Shown piece by piece: positions 12,494 through 24,790 of a stretch of DNA of 64,000 nt. Under the pieces are notes generated by a model, which did no database searches, was not told the origin of the DNA, and was given only the letters and a program-made list of their open reading frames with translations. The translations under genes and the position numbers were made by a program. This stretch comes from Purshia tridentata (lineage: Eukaryota; Streptophyta; Magnoliopsida; Rosales; Rosaceae): positions 1 to 64,000 of the forward strand of contig QANT01002669.1 in assembly GCA_003254885.1 (NCBI GenBank), given 5' to 3'. The stretch's first letter is position 1. Each line of letters opens with the position of its first letter.

Positions 12494-15400
12494 ATGGAGA
12501 TTTCTTATTGGATTTGGCTTATTTCGACAGTTCTATGTTTTTTCGCATCTGGGTCTCGCTCAATTGAGGATTTTCACCAAGCGTAAGTGATTACGTTATG
12601 CAAGTTTTGTGTTTCTTTGTTTGAATCCGAAGCATTTATTTATTTTTTGCTTAGAGAGTCTGATGCCAATTGGATCAATTGGAAAGCTTATGACTTTGTT
12701 GGATATAGGGTAGTGCGAGCTGATTTTTCATGCTTGAATATTGTACACGGTGAACAACATTACAATGAAGTTGTTATATGCTTTTAGTGATGTTCATGAT
12801 AAATTTGGCGACTTTTGTTATGGATCTGGAAGTACATTTGATGCATCTAGGAACAATTTTCAGAACCATAAAGAGCAGGAAACGTACTTCCAAAAACAAA
12901 CAGAAGATTTAAAATACTTTATGCCGTTTACTATTTTCAACAGCCTGAAGTTGGTGCTTCATATAAACGGTATTTTCTTTTTTATTATGAGCCAATTGAT
13001 AATATAATTCATGTGGTTATTTAATTCACTTTTGTAACATTGAAATTTAGAATAATATAGTGCTACGAGATTGGCTCTCTGTTATGTTAAATTCTGGAAA
13101 TGATTGCTACGTAAGGATAAAGTTTAGAGGTCCACCAGAAGCATGTCAGAATGAATATGTAGTTGATAGAACTGAGCGCATATATATTAAAACACTGTTA
13201 ATTTTTTCTTTTTAAGTCTGAGAATTTGTTTGTCTTATTGGTTGCCTGAAAACGACCTTTGCTCATGTTCTGAAAACTACTTACAGGTTTCCTATTGTGG
13301 AACCGGATCCTGGTCATACAAAACTTCGTCTTTCAAGGGAAGGGTTGGAGGCCATTGAAAGAATAACAACCCCAATTTCAGCTGTTGCAGTAAGACTTAG
13401 ATTCGTTTTCCTTTGCATCTTTATGCTCATGATTTTCTCTAAAGTTCAACAGATACTCTTGTATATATTACCTAATATAAAAAGATTTAAAGGGGTTCTT
13501 TAAATTTTCTTTGTAAAAGTGGAGTAGTATACTTAGGCTAAAGGGCAGTGGTCTTTGATTATAGAGTTAGCTAATATGGCATGAAACAAGCAGTCCTGCA
13601 TCTGCTTGGATTTCATTTTATTTAGGTTTCACATTTTACCTTGGTCGTATTTACTTTCTTGTTTTGTGGTCAAGCCATACATGTTTTATGGAGTGGCAAG
13701 TAACTTGGAGCCACATATTGGAAACTGATCCTGGATCCAAACAAAGTTTTAGACATGTTGCATTAATAAATGTGTCTTTAGAAAAATTGAGATTGTTGCA
13801 GAAATAATATTTTTGGTCTCCAAACTTTGAGAGTGAATTCCAATGTAAGTCCACATCTTGAACAGAATATTTTCAGTCTCCATAACATACAGGGTAGAAA
13901 ATTATGAAAACAAATATATTTCTTAAAAGTTTTATGACATCTCAATGCATTGTTTTGTAACCAGTCTTACTTTTCTCTTGGTAAAGTATACTTGTTATTC
14001 CTTTTTGTTCATTTTGATTATTTTCAACTGATTGTCTGCATAGGTTATTGGGCCATACCGCTCTGGAAAATCCTTTTTGCTCAATCAACTGCTCTCCCTT
14101 TCTTGTTATGAAGGTGTGGTTTTGACTTCTATTGGTTTATACTTATTTTTCCCTCATCCCTTCTGGATGTTGTTTGATTAATCTTTCTGCATTTCTCGTT
14201 TGATTTGAACAATTTAGCAACCTTAAATTTGAAATGCTTGCCCCAACAGGGTTTGGTGTTGGACACATGCGTGACACAAAAACAAAAGGTAAATGTAGAT
14301 GCAATCTTGATGTCATGGATGTGCTTTACTGTTTGTTTAGATTTTATATTTTGGATGCCTTTTTGCCATTTACAGGGATTTGGGTATGGGGAACCCCCAT
14401 TGAGTTGGATATTGATGGAGTAAGAACTTCTGTGTTTTACCTTGATACTGAGGGATTTGAAAGTGTTGGGAAGTCAAACGTATATGATGACCGGTAATCT
14501 CCAAGTCATCATGTAATCTTCAATTTTCCTTTGTTGTCATTTAAACTTTGTATATTCTGCTGGCTTTCTGAGTATGCTTTTGCAGGATTTTTGCTCTGGC
14601 AACTGTCATGAGTTCTGTGCTTATATATAACCTTCCTGAGACGGTGAGTTATATAACCTTTGATGTATTAGAAGCTTGTACCAGGTCTCTGACTAATTTT
14701 TGTTCACACTCAATTTGCCTCATCTCACTTGATTTTTTTGGTTCATTTTGTGTAGATCCGTGAAGCTGACATTGCTCGGTTGTCATTTGCTGTTGAGCTT
14801 GCTGAAGAATTTTATGGAAGGTCTGCACTTCTTTTTATTTCTTTACTATAACTTATTTAATTTGTTCTGATGTTACCAAATCTGACATGTTTTGCTGCTT
14901 GTTTGCAAATTTGACAAATAGAGTGAAGGTAATTCACAATCCTTTAAACCATTATTCCTCGTGTGTATTATTTTGCAATAGATTAGACATGTGAATGGTT
15001 GGATTATTTTTCAGGGACAAGATGTTGCTTTTGAACCTGCAAAGCTTTTGTGGCTCATCCAGCGTGATTTTTTACGTAAGTTAATAAATGCTCGTGGCAT
15101 GTTTTCTTTAGTTAAATAGGAGCAACATAGAAGGTCCTATGTCAGTGTACCAAGATTTATCTTTTTTTTTGCCACCCTTTTTCCAAGCCTCCAGCAGAAT
15201 GTTCTTGACTTGACATTGTTGTGAGTGTTCTGCAGAAGGGAAATCTGTGCAAGAAATGGTGCATGAAGCTCTCCTTCACGTCCCTAATAGTGATGGTTAG
15301 TTTTTTTTTTTTTTTTCTTATTCATCCATTCACAAGAGTAGCTGTTTTTTTTTGCATAAACTTGCTACACTTTTATCATAGGTTTTGATAGTGGGTGCTT

Positions 15401-18400
15401 TTGGACATTGCAGGCAACAAAAATATTGATATGGTATTTTCTTCCTTATATTATCGCTTACTGCTGAGATGCTGTTCGGGGATTGAAAGCCAACACTTCT
15501 TGTGTGTCTTTATCAGGTTAACCAGATCCGGGATTCTTTGGCTGTTATGGGCGATAATAGCACAGCGTTTAGCTTACCGCAAGTATGTATTCCATCTTTC
15601 CTTGCAGTTTTTGCCCCCATTTTCTTGGCCTTCCATTGCTCTTGTTATACTGGTTACCATCTGGTGGTTGGGCGACAGTCTGATAGAAGCCTCTCAGCAT
15701 CCTACACTTACAGCAAACCACAGAGATTTGTTGTAATGACACATATTATGTGTGAAGTTTCCTTGTTGGCTATTACAGGACATGGGCATGGGACATGAGG
15801 TCGGCATGTTTTGGATATGCTTCCTGTTAGACCCATACCCATTAAGTGTGACTAGCAGGGGAAGAGGGGCACAGACTAATGTTTACTGTTAGTTGTTATA
15901 TACCCTCTCAAATCTTTGTGTGCTATATGATCTGATTCTCTGGTGATTCTGAACTTTTATACAGCCTCACCTTCAGCGAACTAAACTCTGTGATATGAAG
16001 GATGGTGAGCTTGACCCGGCATATGTTAAGAAAAGGGATCAACTAAAACAGCTTGTTTCTAGCATCATTCGTCCAAAGATAGTGCAGGGAAGACCTCTAA
16101 ATGGCAAGGAGTTTGTATCTTTTCTGGAGCAGGTATCTGTTTAATATAATGTTGGTTAGTAAAAATCAACTATAATGGGACAATTATCATAAGTTGTTCA
16201 GCTTGTCAGTTTCACCTTTGGTGGTTGACATGACACTCTAGATTTAATTTGAGCACACAGATTGGTTTCATTGCCCCTTTGTTTGATTGGATATGACAAC
16301 TTTTGAGATCACAGTGGTCAATGTTTCCGTGGTTTACCCATCGGTTTACCCGTCACTCTTACCTTGGGTATTTGATGTCTCTTGAAAATGATGATATGCT
16401 TGAATCACTTGCACATACTTGAAATTGATTCCTTAATGACTTACTTTTTTTCTCAACTGTTAAGAGTGGTCATTGTCTACTGATATTACTGTTAGTGTTA
16501 TGTAGTATCCTATCTATTAAGAAGTTAAAAGAAGAAAGTGAAAATATCTTAGCTTTTTTCCTTATTTCTATATTTTAGTTTTTGCATTTCATTAATTCAT
16601 CTTTCAGATCCTTGAAGCCTTGAACAAAGGGGAGATCCCATCAACAGGCTCTCTGGTGGAGGTTTTCAATAAGGGAATTCTTGATCGATGTTTAAAGCTA
16701 TACAGTGAAAGTATGGCAAAATTGGGGTTACCTCTCATAGAGCAATATCTGCAAGAATACCATAAAAGGTCTGTGGAGGAAGCAATGCAACTATTTGAGC
16801 AGCAACATTTTGGCCGTCACCATGCAAAGAAATCACTGGTGCAACTAGAAGAAGAAATAGAAAAGGTATGAGCACTTTCTAATAACATTAGTTTAAAAGA
16901 CTTAAGCTCATAAGGAGCCTTGGATTGTTATGGTAGATCAGTTCAGTGGCTTGGATGGAATGTTGAATAAACAAGTATGCAAAGTGAAAGTTACTTGAAT
17001 ATCAGATTTCTATACACTTCCAATTTACTACATATCTGTCTGTGAGCGTGCTTTTAAAACAGCTTCCTTGGAACATCTGGTTGGCATTTTCCAGATCAGG
17101 TCGATAGTTCCTTATGGGGTAGCTGTTTGAGAGCATATTCAGTTTTGGAAGTTTAGGGTGGCCTGTGATGAGTCCCTAAGAATTGAGTGTGTGTGTGTAG
17201 GGAAGGTGGAGGGGGTCCAATTGCTGGGCTCACAAGAAGGGTTGTCTTAAACCCCTTGTATTCTTAGTCGTGTGCTTATTCTCTGCCTTAATTCACCATG
17301 CCAAATCTATCTCACATATTGGCACCCTCACTTGCAATATACACATTCTGCAATTTTAAAAAATGACCCGTGCCTCTTAAACTCTGGGAATTTGTCTAGG
17401 TGTATAAGAATATCATCATGGCAAATGAATATCAATCTTCAAAGCTCTGCGAGGGGTTGTATACCAGATGTGAGGATAAAATGGATCAGCTTCAAGTTCT
17501 CAGACTTCCTTCCATGGCTAAATTCAATGCAGGTTTCCTGCAATGCAACCAAAGTTTTGAGCGAGAGTGTGTTGGCCCTGCAAAAAAAAACTATGAGCAA
17601 CGCATGTCGAAGGTTAGGCATACCTTGGATTGTCTATATTTGTTTCCTCTTCTTTCTCTTTCTTTAATTTTTTCCCTTGGGTTGCAAATTCCCTTAATTT
17701 TTGAACATTGCTTTTCAATTATACTTTGATGCTCGGAGGAGCATTTGGGCACAGCATGGTAACAGAACTGAAAATCAATTTGGTTTCTTCTGTATTTGCC
17801 TACTTATTGTTTAAGCAAATACAGAGGATCTGATATAAACATTCCAATGTTATGTTCAAGTTCATATGTAGATGTTTTATATTAACTTGCAGATGTTAGG
17901 GAAGTCACGTTCTCTATTTATAAAAGAATATAATCACAGGCTCTTCAACTGGTTGGTTGCCTTCTCGCTTGTCATGGTGGTGGTTGGCAGGTTTATCATA
18001 AAATTTATTTTGATTGAAATCGGGGCGTGGATACTCTTCATCTTCTTAGAGACATACACGAGGATGTTTTGGTCGGCAGAGTCTCTTTACTACAACCCAG
18101 TTTGGCATGTAATAGTAGCCACATGGGAAACACTTGTTTACAGCCCCATCATTGATTTGGACAGGTAACGAAACACATCCTCTTTATTTCCTCCCTTAAA
18201 CAAAGATTGAACCTCATTTCATATATGAGAAATTTTCTCTTGCCAAACAATCTGTATGATATGTTACCTAACTGTCAATCTAGGCCAATGACTAGGCAGA
18301 ATCTAGTTTGAATGAATGTTCATATTGATAGTCTACCAATGTAACATGTCATATATTTGGCAAGAGAATATGAGTTGTTGAAGTTGGATGGCATGTCAAA

Positions 18401-18575
18401 TTGTGTTTTTACTTTGTTTTTGGTCGGAGACAGATGGGCTATTCCAGTTGGCGTCATAGTAGCTCTATTTGTGCTCTATTGGCGGTGTTATGGAAAACAA
18501 AAACACGGGTCTGGATGGCTACTACCCTTGTACAATAATCAAAAGGGTGGTTCAAATCGACCAAGATCAGACTAA
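12494..18575 (+). CDS. Guanylate-binding protein (GBP) family large GTPase, membrane-anchored
   Basis: Seventeen exons give 602 residues: 12494-12582, 13287-13389, 14044-14113, 14250-14288, 14376-14493, 14586-14643, 14756-14820, 14922-14928, 15015-15075, 15236-15295, 15414-15433, 15517-15582, 15965-16132, 16608-16865, 17400-17612, 17893-18164, 18434-18575. The N-terminus (about residues 1-24) looks like a signal peptide. GTPase motifs are P-loop GPYRSGKS (67-74), G3 DTEG (124-127) and the GBP-type G4 pair RD (200-201). A helical region follows. Hydrophobic segments at about 484-520 and 557-573 suggest a C-terminal membrane anchor. It resembles the Arabidopsis AT2G38840 type. The family hydrolyses GTP and assembles on membranes; the plant role of this subtype is poorly known. 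Exon 8 is only 7 nt, exon 11 only 20 nt; both are required for frame. Confidence 0.93.
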
Positions 18576-20109
18576 AGAAAATAAGTGATCGCATGCTTCA
18601 AAGTGCTCAATATACATGTGTTGTTGGATCATTTGTCTTGGGCGAGCTTTTGCATTTTTGTACACAACTCCCACCCAATTGTGAAGAGGCGAAGCATCAA
18701 ATGATGATGAGCAAGCTCGTATTATCGTATAGTTTTAACTGTAACTATTCCAAATTGTTTGTATTAAATTATTTCATTTAATCAATTATTTTCAAGTAAT
18801 TTCTGTTGAATTAGTTGGTAACTTAATATTGGCGTTGTATAACACTTTAATGTTTAAAAGAAAGAATGAAAAAGAAACCAATGTTCGTTCCAAAGGTGTG
18901 TAATAACTAATAAAACTCAGATGGGAGAGTCCTAACGGAACCTCTCTCACAAATGGACCCCATTAATTTTGGGTTCTACTCCAAACTTGTAAGACACCCC
19001 CCCAAATGAAGAATACAATAAGGTAATGCCGTGTTTAATGGGCTAAAAAAGTCATTTGACTAGAATTTACATCCTCTCACACTTGGAAGAAAATTAATTG
19101 AGGACAACAAACCTTATGTCCTGAATTGGACAATAATCCAACTGAATTAAATTGTGCAAATTATACAAATATTTAATTGCCACCTCAGTGCCAAAACAGA
19201 ATTTCAATTGTCACCTCAGGAAGGAGTGAACTTTGAATGTAACATATATATATTATTTTATTTCTTTCTATATGTAATGAGAGAGAGAGAAAGATACAAT
19301 GTATCCACCCATAATAAATTCTGGTTTTGTTTTCCTTAAATAGCACAAAAAATACAATAAAAAAAAAATCCAAATGACGAGTCTGATTACATATATGTCC
19401 TTTGGTAGAAATTCCAAGTGGAGAGGCCAATCAAACGTGCGTTCAAGTTCGACTGTCAATTTAAAAAATCTTACATAGGCTTCGTAACATATTCGGAAAC
19501 TTAGTGCTTTAGTAGGCAAAAATATGACATAAAAATGATATAAAAGTGCTTTATTTGTTAACATCAAATATATAATATATGTAAAATTAATAATGGGTGA
19601 GTGAAATATGAGCAAATAAAGTCTCACTAACACTTTATTTAATATGTGAACTTGGATGCATACTCATTTATTTATAGGTTCAAATGAGTTAAGTTTTAAA
19701 GAAAAAGAGGATAAGATTTCGGTCGAGATCGTATGAGAGGATAGAAATTCGGTTTATTTATTATGTATATGTGCAAAATAAGTATGTTACTGTTGCAGTT
19801 ATAAACTCGCCACGAGTTCGTTACATAGAAAAAAAATCTGGTTAAGTTAGTTATATATAAATAAGTAGCTTTTCATTAGAGTTCTTAACTTAATTGCTGC
19901 ACGAATTCAAAACTTCATTATTTGTTTAGTGTTTCTACTAGTGCTATACTTGCTCTTAATGATTAGTCTTAATACATGTGTTACAACGAAGGAAAAACTG
20001 GTAATTACAATAAGAAAATGAAAAAAATCTAGAATGACAACCCAAATAAAACTGGAATAAATCTGATTTTTTAAGCTTAATAAAATGAGCATTTACAGGA
20101 TGTTCAAAA
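18576..20109. other. Intergenic DNA with diverged repeat copies
   Basis: The GBP 3' UTR probably ends near 18790. Two segments have relatives further right. A sequence with the core GGGAGAGTCCTAACGGAACC (about 18920-18960) recurs at about 23175 and 23228. The segment at 19056-19200 matches 24591-24790. The remainder, to 20109, is AT-rich and holds nothing recognisable. Confidence 0.55.
19056..19200. repeat. Segment B, left copy of a duplicated noncoding segment
   Basis: It begins at TAGAATTTACATCCTCTCAC and ends at TGCCAAAACAGAA. It matches 24591-24790 at high identity; the right copy carries two extra insertions of about 35 and 20 bp. No coding potential is shared between the copies, so this is a duplicated or dispersed noncoding unit. 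Confidence 0.75.
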
Positions 20110-20401
20110 TGACATGGCTAGAGGTTATTGGGGTTTAGCATCCGGAATGCTGCAGGTGTCTATTTTCACTTCAAGAACTTGCCCAGAAACGTTTTAGGTG
20201 CAGGGTGTCCTTCATTTAAGTAATTAATGCAGTTCAACTGAGAGTGAGAGAGTACTAAATTAACCCTTGAAAGGAAGGCCAGTATATATACGTAGTATCA
20301 CTCTCATTTGCCAAACACCACTCTCACTGCCTCTGCTGCTTCCTAACTCGATTCCTCAGGTAACATGTATCTGAGACACTGAAACGTGACACTGATTTTG
20401 G

Positions 20402-20403
<2 letters not shown>
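20110..20403 (+). promoter_or_regulatory. Promoter and 5' leader of the acidic/AT-hook gene (segment A)
   Basis: A TATA box (GTATATATAC) lies at 20282-20291, and a leader beginning near 20310 runs to a plausible splice donor at 20359 (CTCAG|GTAACA). The matching acceptor is TGTGCAG at about 20472-20478, which would give a leader intron containing (CT)11 and (TA)n tracts. The whole 294-bp segment is duplicated at 23733-24026. There the TATA is kept but the donor reads CTCATGTAATG and is lost. Confidence 0.6.

Positions 20404-20446
<43 letters not shown>
20402..20446 (+). repeat. Compound microsatellite (CT)n-(TA)n
   Basis: A run of about eleven CT units is followed by GTG and about nine TA units. 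It lies inside the inferred leader intron of the acidic/AT-hook gene. Confidence 0.85.
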
Positions 20447-20447
<1 letters not shown>

Positions 20448-20526
20448 CTGATATGATCTCATGTAACCTCTGTGCAGGTGATTTTCTTTAAGGTTTCAAC
20501 TTTAAAGATCGCACGCATCATCTGAA

Positions 20527-22923
20527 ATGAATCATGCCCAAGGAGGAAAAATTGAAATCCATTTATTTGGAGGTGATATATTGAGACACCCTAACCTGCA
20601 AACTATCTTATACTTGCATGTCAATACTTGGCTTTATTTTATCATGATATACAATGAAAATGGTTTATTTTATATGTTATGTTATGTTATTGTTTTTGTG
20701 TGTTTTCTTTAAGGTTTGAATCTCTCTAGATCTAGCTGTATCTCTCTGTCTGCTTTTGTTTTTTTAATATTTTTTTTCATGAAAAAGTGAATAATTTGAT
20801 GAAAGTAAATTAAAAAAAGTTTGATAATCAGACCAAAAAAAAAGTTTGATAAGAATTATGACCCAGATGCATATGGGGAAAAAATGTGACCCAGATCGAT
20901 GTCATATAGGGAAAAACGATATCAAACTAATGAAATCAAAAGGAAATAACCAATATATAAAGGGAAAACTTTGGGTAGCAATTAGCATGAGGTCGAGGGA
21001 AACTATATATTGAAATTTAACCATTTTTTTTAATCTGGGAAATTCAACCATTTCTCTATATAATATTTTGTTTTTAAAAAATGTGTGTTCGTGCTCTTTT
21101 TTAATTGAGAGAGATTTGATAATTATTGAGATATACCTACATGTCGATCCCCTAATTGATTTCCACAAAATGATTTGCTACAAATCTGATGATGGATCAT
21201 CTATCAATTTTATAGTTAAATTATTCACTATGTTTTAGTCGCGCGTGGTTGATAATGTGAGTTGTAAATGTACAGTGTAAATAGCATTATATATATGAGA
21301 TAAATTATTTTGTTTATTAGAACCAAGTCAAAAGGATAAAGATTCATTGCAACCAGTTAGGTATATGTATACCTTAATCAGTATTAATCAATGTTGATAC
21401 TTTTTGAACTAATTCTTCCTAAGATCGTTGTGGCGACTGGCCGCCTACGCCTCATCTGATTGTATGATTTGTGAGTTCTTCGATGATAAGTTGATTGTAT
21501 GATTATTTCAATATTTTCTGAGATTTTTTAAAGATAAACAATTAATTATATGATTTAATAATTTTTTAATATATATTCTCCAGTCATACATAGTTAATTA
21601 TTTAATTCGCTTCTAAATTTTTTAACGATAAACCGTTAACTATATAGTTATTTAATTTTCATGTAAAAAAGACATAATACAATTATTACGTGTAATATTG
21701 TCTTACATACGTACTTACATGCATAATTTTTTAATTGGTATTTTTGTGCGCTCCGGTTTTTTAGTCCTTGATCATTTAACCATAATATTGCATATACAAA
21801 ATTAGTTTAAGAAGTTAATGTATGATTTTTAAATTATATTTATGAAACATATTTGAATTTCGGTAGCTTAGTTGAAAAGATCATAAAATTACTCAGTGCA
21901 CCAAATTTTGATTCTCTTATTTAACTTTAAAATTAAAAAATCTGAATTACATTTCTTGTTGCTATCATCATAATTCCTTTTGTTCTTCTAGCTAAATGCG
22001 TGTTTATGGGAAGAAAAAAAGAAAAAGGAATGACGTAGTAAGTTATCAAATTCGAACCCTTTTCTTAATAGTATGTTGATGTGATGATACATTTGAGAAT
22101 TGATTGATTTATGATATCATTATATATATTTATAAATATATATATGTGTATTAACGCAGCGAAAGAAGACGAGTACATGGATACTGCAACTTCAGCTGAA
22201 CGGGTTGATGCAGGCGTGCCTCTGGGAGGCATTAATAATGAAAATGCTGCCCATGGAGAGAACATTCATGATGATGACAATCATGGTCATCAAATCGTAA
22301 ATTCTGATAATCATCCGAGAACTGATAAGACTGAGAACAATGTGAGTTCAACATTAACTTTAGTTTTCAGTTGTGTGTTTGTGTTGTGTGTCTTAAATTT
22401 GTTAACTTATAATGCACGTAATTCCTTGTCAATATCTTATACATATAATTAACTCCATAAAGTTTTCCCTTTGGCAGAATGAGAATTATGAGGATGGTGG
22501 CGACGACGATGATGATGAGGATGTTGATGATGAGGATGAGGATGAGGAGGACGAGGAAGAGGAAGAGGAAGAGGAGGATGTTGACGGAGTGCAACCCCAA
22601 ACAACTGCACCGTCCACTGCAGGCAGCAGGTATATATATGCAAGTTTATATTAGTGTTTAATTGTATAGACATGATTAGTTGCAGTTTGATGAATTGATT
22701 AAGATAATAATTGATATGTTTGGTTTATGGTAGTGGTGTCAAGAAGCCGAGGGGTCGGCCGAGCAAAAGAGGTGGTTCTCGGCCAGCAGCAGCTGCAGCT
22801 GAACCAGCGGAGGCGGCTCCAAGGCGCAGCCGTAGGAGGAAAGCAGCTGAGGATCCCAAAGATTATATTCCTCTGGCCGTGCGGGAAAGAAAGGAGGATG
22901 ATTATTATTGGCACCGCTTCTAG
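20527..22923 (+). CDS. Unrecognised small acidic protein with a C-terminal AT-hook
   Basis: Four exons (20527-20572, 22160-22341, 22478-22629, 22734-22923) join in frame to 189 residues; all junctions are GT-AG. I do not recognise the family. Visible parts are a polar N-terminal half rich in N, D and H; a run of about 35 almost purely D/E residues (about 80-120); then a basic part with the AT-hook-like core KKPRGRPSK, an alanine-rich linker, RRSRRRK and an end rich in charge and aromatics (DDYYWHRF). Acidic tract plus AT-hook suggests a nuclear DNA- or histone-associated protein; that is inference. The first intron is about 1.6 kb, so translation could instead begin at the in-frame ATG in exon 2 (EYMDTA). 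Its promoter is duplicated downstream. Confidence 0.6.
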
Positions 22924-23033
22924 ATTTCTAGTGTGCTGCATTCTATTGTCTGTTGAGGATATGCTAAACAAACTAGAAAAAATAATTAGCATATGTTCGG
23001 TAATAACTTAATTAAAAGGATTTATTTTCTGTC

Positions 23034-23113
23034 TTACCCTTTTGTGGGTTTGTGTTCAAACTATATTTATCTTATGTTTTACCCTTTTGTGGGTTTGTGT
23101 TCAAACTATATTG
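23034..23113. repeat. Tandem duplication, 45-bp period
   Basis: The sequence TTACCCTTTTGTGGGTTTG and what follows it occur at 23034-23078 and again from 23079, with a third degenerate start near 23113. It lies in or just past the 3' UTR of the acidic/AT-hook gene. Confidence 0.85.
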
Positions 23114-23393
23114 TGAGTTTGTGTTGAAACTTGAAGTGTTTTTGCTACATATATTATATATATGCCTAAACTCATATGGGAAAGTCCTATTGGAACCCCT
23201 CTCACAGATGTGGGATTAATTCTACAATGGGACAGTCCTAGTGGAACCGGAATGGGTTTGTTCCAACCTCACAATTTTTTAATAAATGAGAGAAGAATCA
23301 AACTTGAGAGCTCTCCAACATTACTTTAATCTCACATATTTGAAAGAGGGTCTTATTAAGACCGCTTCATATAAAAAATTTTATGCGTAAGAG

Positions 23394-24543
23394 GTGTTAA
23401 ATAATGGACCGGACCCATCCAAGCACAATACTAGCACCACATAATTAAAATAGGCACGATGTTGCATGAGCACAAAATAAATTGGGCCATCACAAACTTG
23501 ACACAAGTAAATGGTCCAGAAAGAGTTGAGGTTTAGCCCATCAAGAAATTAAGGCATGACATTAGTATGAGCATAAGCACGAGCACAAGCACGAAATGGG
23601 ATTGGACACCTAGTTAAGAGTAGATCGAGGTGACAATTTGTGTAAGTACTTTGGTTGTGTTTGTGTTCGTGCTGTATTATTAATTTTGTGTCCGTGTTAT
23701 ATATTAGTCAAACAAAATTTAAAAACTATAGAATAACATGGCGAGTGGTTATTGAGCTTAGCATCCAATTAAAGTGCAGCATGTGTCTATTTTCATTGCA
23801 AGAACTTACCCATAAATGTTTTTGGTGCAGGGTGTCCTTCATTAAAGTAATTAATGCAGTACAACTGAGAGTGAGAGAGTACTAAACCCTTGAAAGGAAT
23901 GCCGGTATATATACGTAGTATCACTCTCATTTGCCAAACACCACTGTCTCACTGCCTTTGCTGCTTCCTACCTCAACTCCTCATGTAATGTATCTGAAAC
24001 ACTGAAACGTGCCCCTGATTTTGGGTCTTTTTCTCTTCACGATCACACTGTATCTCTCTCTTGGTCCAATAAGTCCATTACAATCCATAACACACAATTT
24101 ATTTGTGCTTGTGTTAGGATTAGAAACAACAATGTTATACTTACCACATTTTTATACTATAATTTTATATCATCGTATGTGGCAATCTACATAGTATTTC
24201 TATATTGGACACTAAAAAAATAAAAATAAAAACCTTAAAATAAAGAAATATCCTACTAATACAATAATTACACGTATGATGGTATAATAAATATGGTATA
24301 AAAATATGATAAAAATAGTATTATTAGGATTAGAAACTCATTTGGGTTTTTTAAATGATTGTGCTTAATTTGAGTCTATTTTGTGCTTGTGTCGTGCCAT
24401 ATTTAATGGGCAAAAAAGTTCATTTTGGCCTGGTTTATTAACTTGTATCGTACTTATACTGTCTTAATTCATTTTGTGTTTGTACTTGTGCCGTATTTAT
24501 TTTAATTGTTAAGTACTGGTGTTCGCCAAGACCATTTAACACC
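23394..24543. mobile_element. Possible nonautonomous DNA element carrying a host promoter copy
   Basis: The left flank (from GGTGTTAAATAATGG at 23395) and the reverse complement of the right flank (ending ACCATTTAACACC near 24543) align imperfectly over roughly 150-200 bp. Shared blocks include AATTAAAATA, GCAC-rich spacers and CACAAAATRAATT. Between these inverted ends sits 23733-24026, a copy of the promoter and leader of the gene at 20527. A terminal-inverted-repeat element that captured host sequence (Pack-TIR type) would look like this. No clear target-site duplication and no transposase were seen. A chance nesting of separate repeats is the main alternative. Confidence 0.4.
23733..24026 (+). 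repeat. Segment A', duplicate of an upstream promoter/leader
   Basis: It aligns along its length with 20110-20403 at roughly 85 percent identity by eye. The TATA box (GGTATATATAC), the ACTGAGAGTGAGAGAG stretch and the leader TTTGCCAAACACCAC are kept. No copy of the coding exons follows, and the downstream CT/TA tract is absent. It is therefore a promoter without its gene. Confidence 0.85.
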
Positions 24544-24590
24544 CATAGATTCAATCATGAATGTGTCAATTCTATTTTGCTTTTGATCGA

Positions 24591-24790
24591 GCACTAGAAT
24601 TTACATCCTCTCATACTTGGATGAAAATTAATCGAGACCAACAAACCTTTTGTTTTTTTTTTGGGTTAAAAGACCTACAAACCTTGATGTCCCGAACTGG
24701 ACAATAATCCAACTGAATTAAAGACCTGCCCCGAAGGAATGAAGTGTGCAAACAAATATTTAATTGCCACCTCATTGCCAAAACAGAAAA
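24591..24790. repeat. Segment B', right copy
   Basis: It matches 19056-19200, with an extra insertion at about 24648-24684 flanked by a short ACAAACCTT repeat and a second at about 24721-24740. It lies just upstream of the GCN5 promoter region. Confidence 0.75.

Noticed and set aside
15395-15798. Hydrophobic open stretches of about 100 codons inside the GBP gene
   Set aside because: They run across exons 11-12 and the following intron in frames other than the GBP frame, so they are incidental.
22449-22673. His/Pro-rich frame on the minus strand
   Set aside because: It is the antisense reading of the GAN-repeat acidic tract in exon 3 of the acidic/AT-hook gene.
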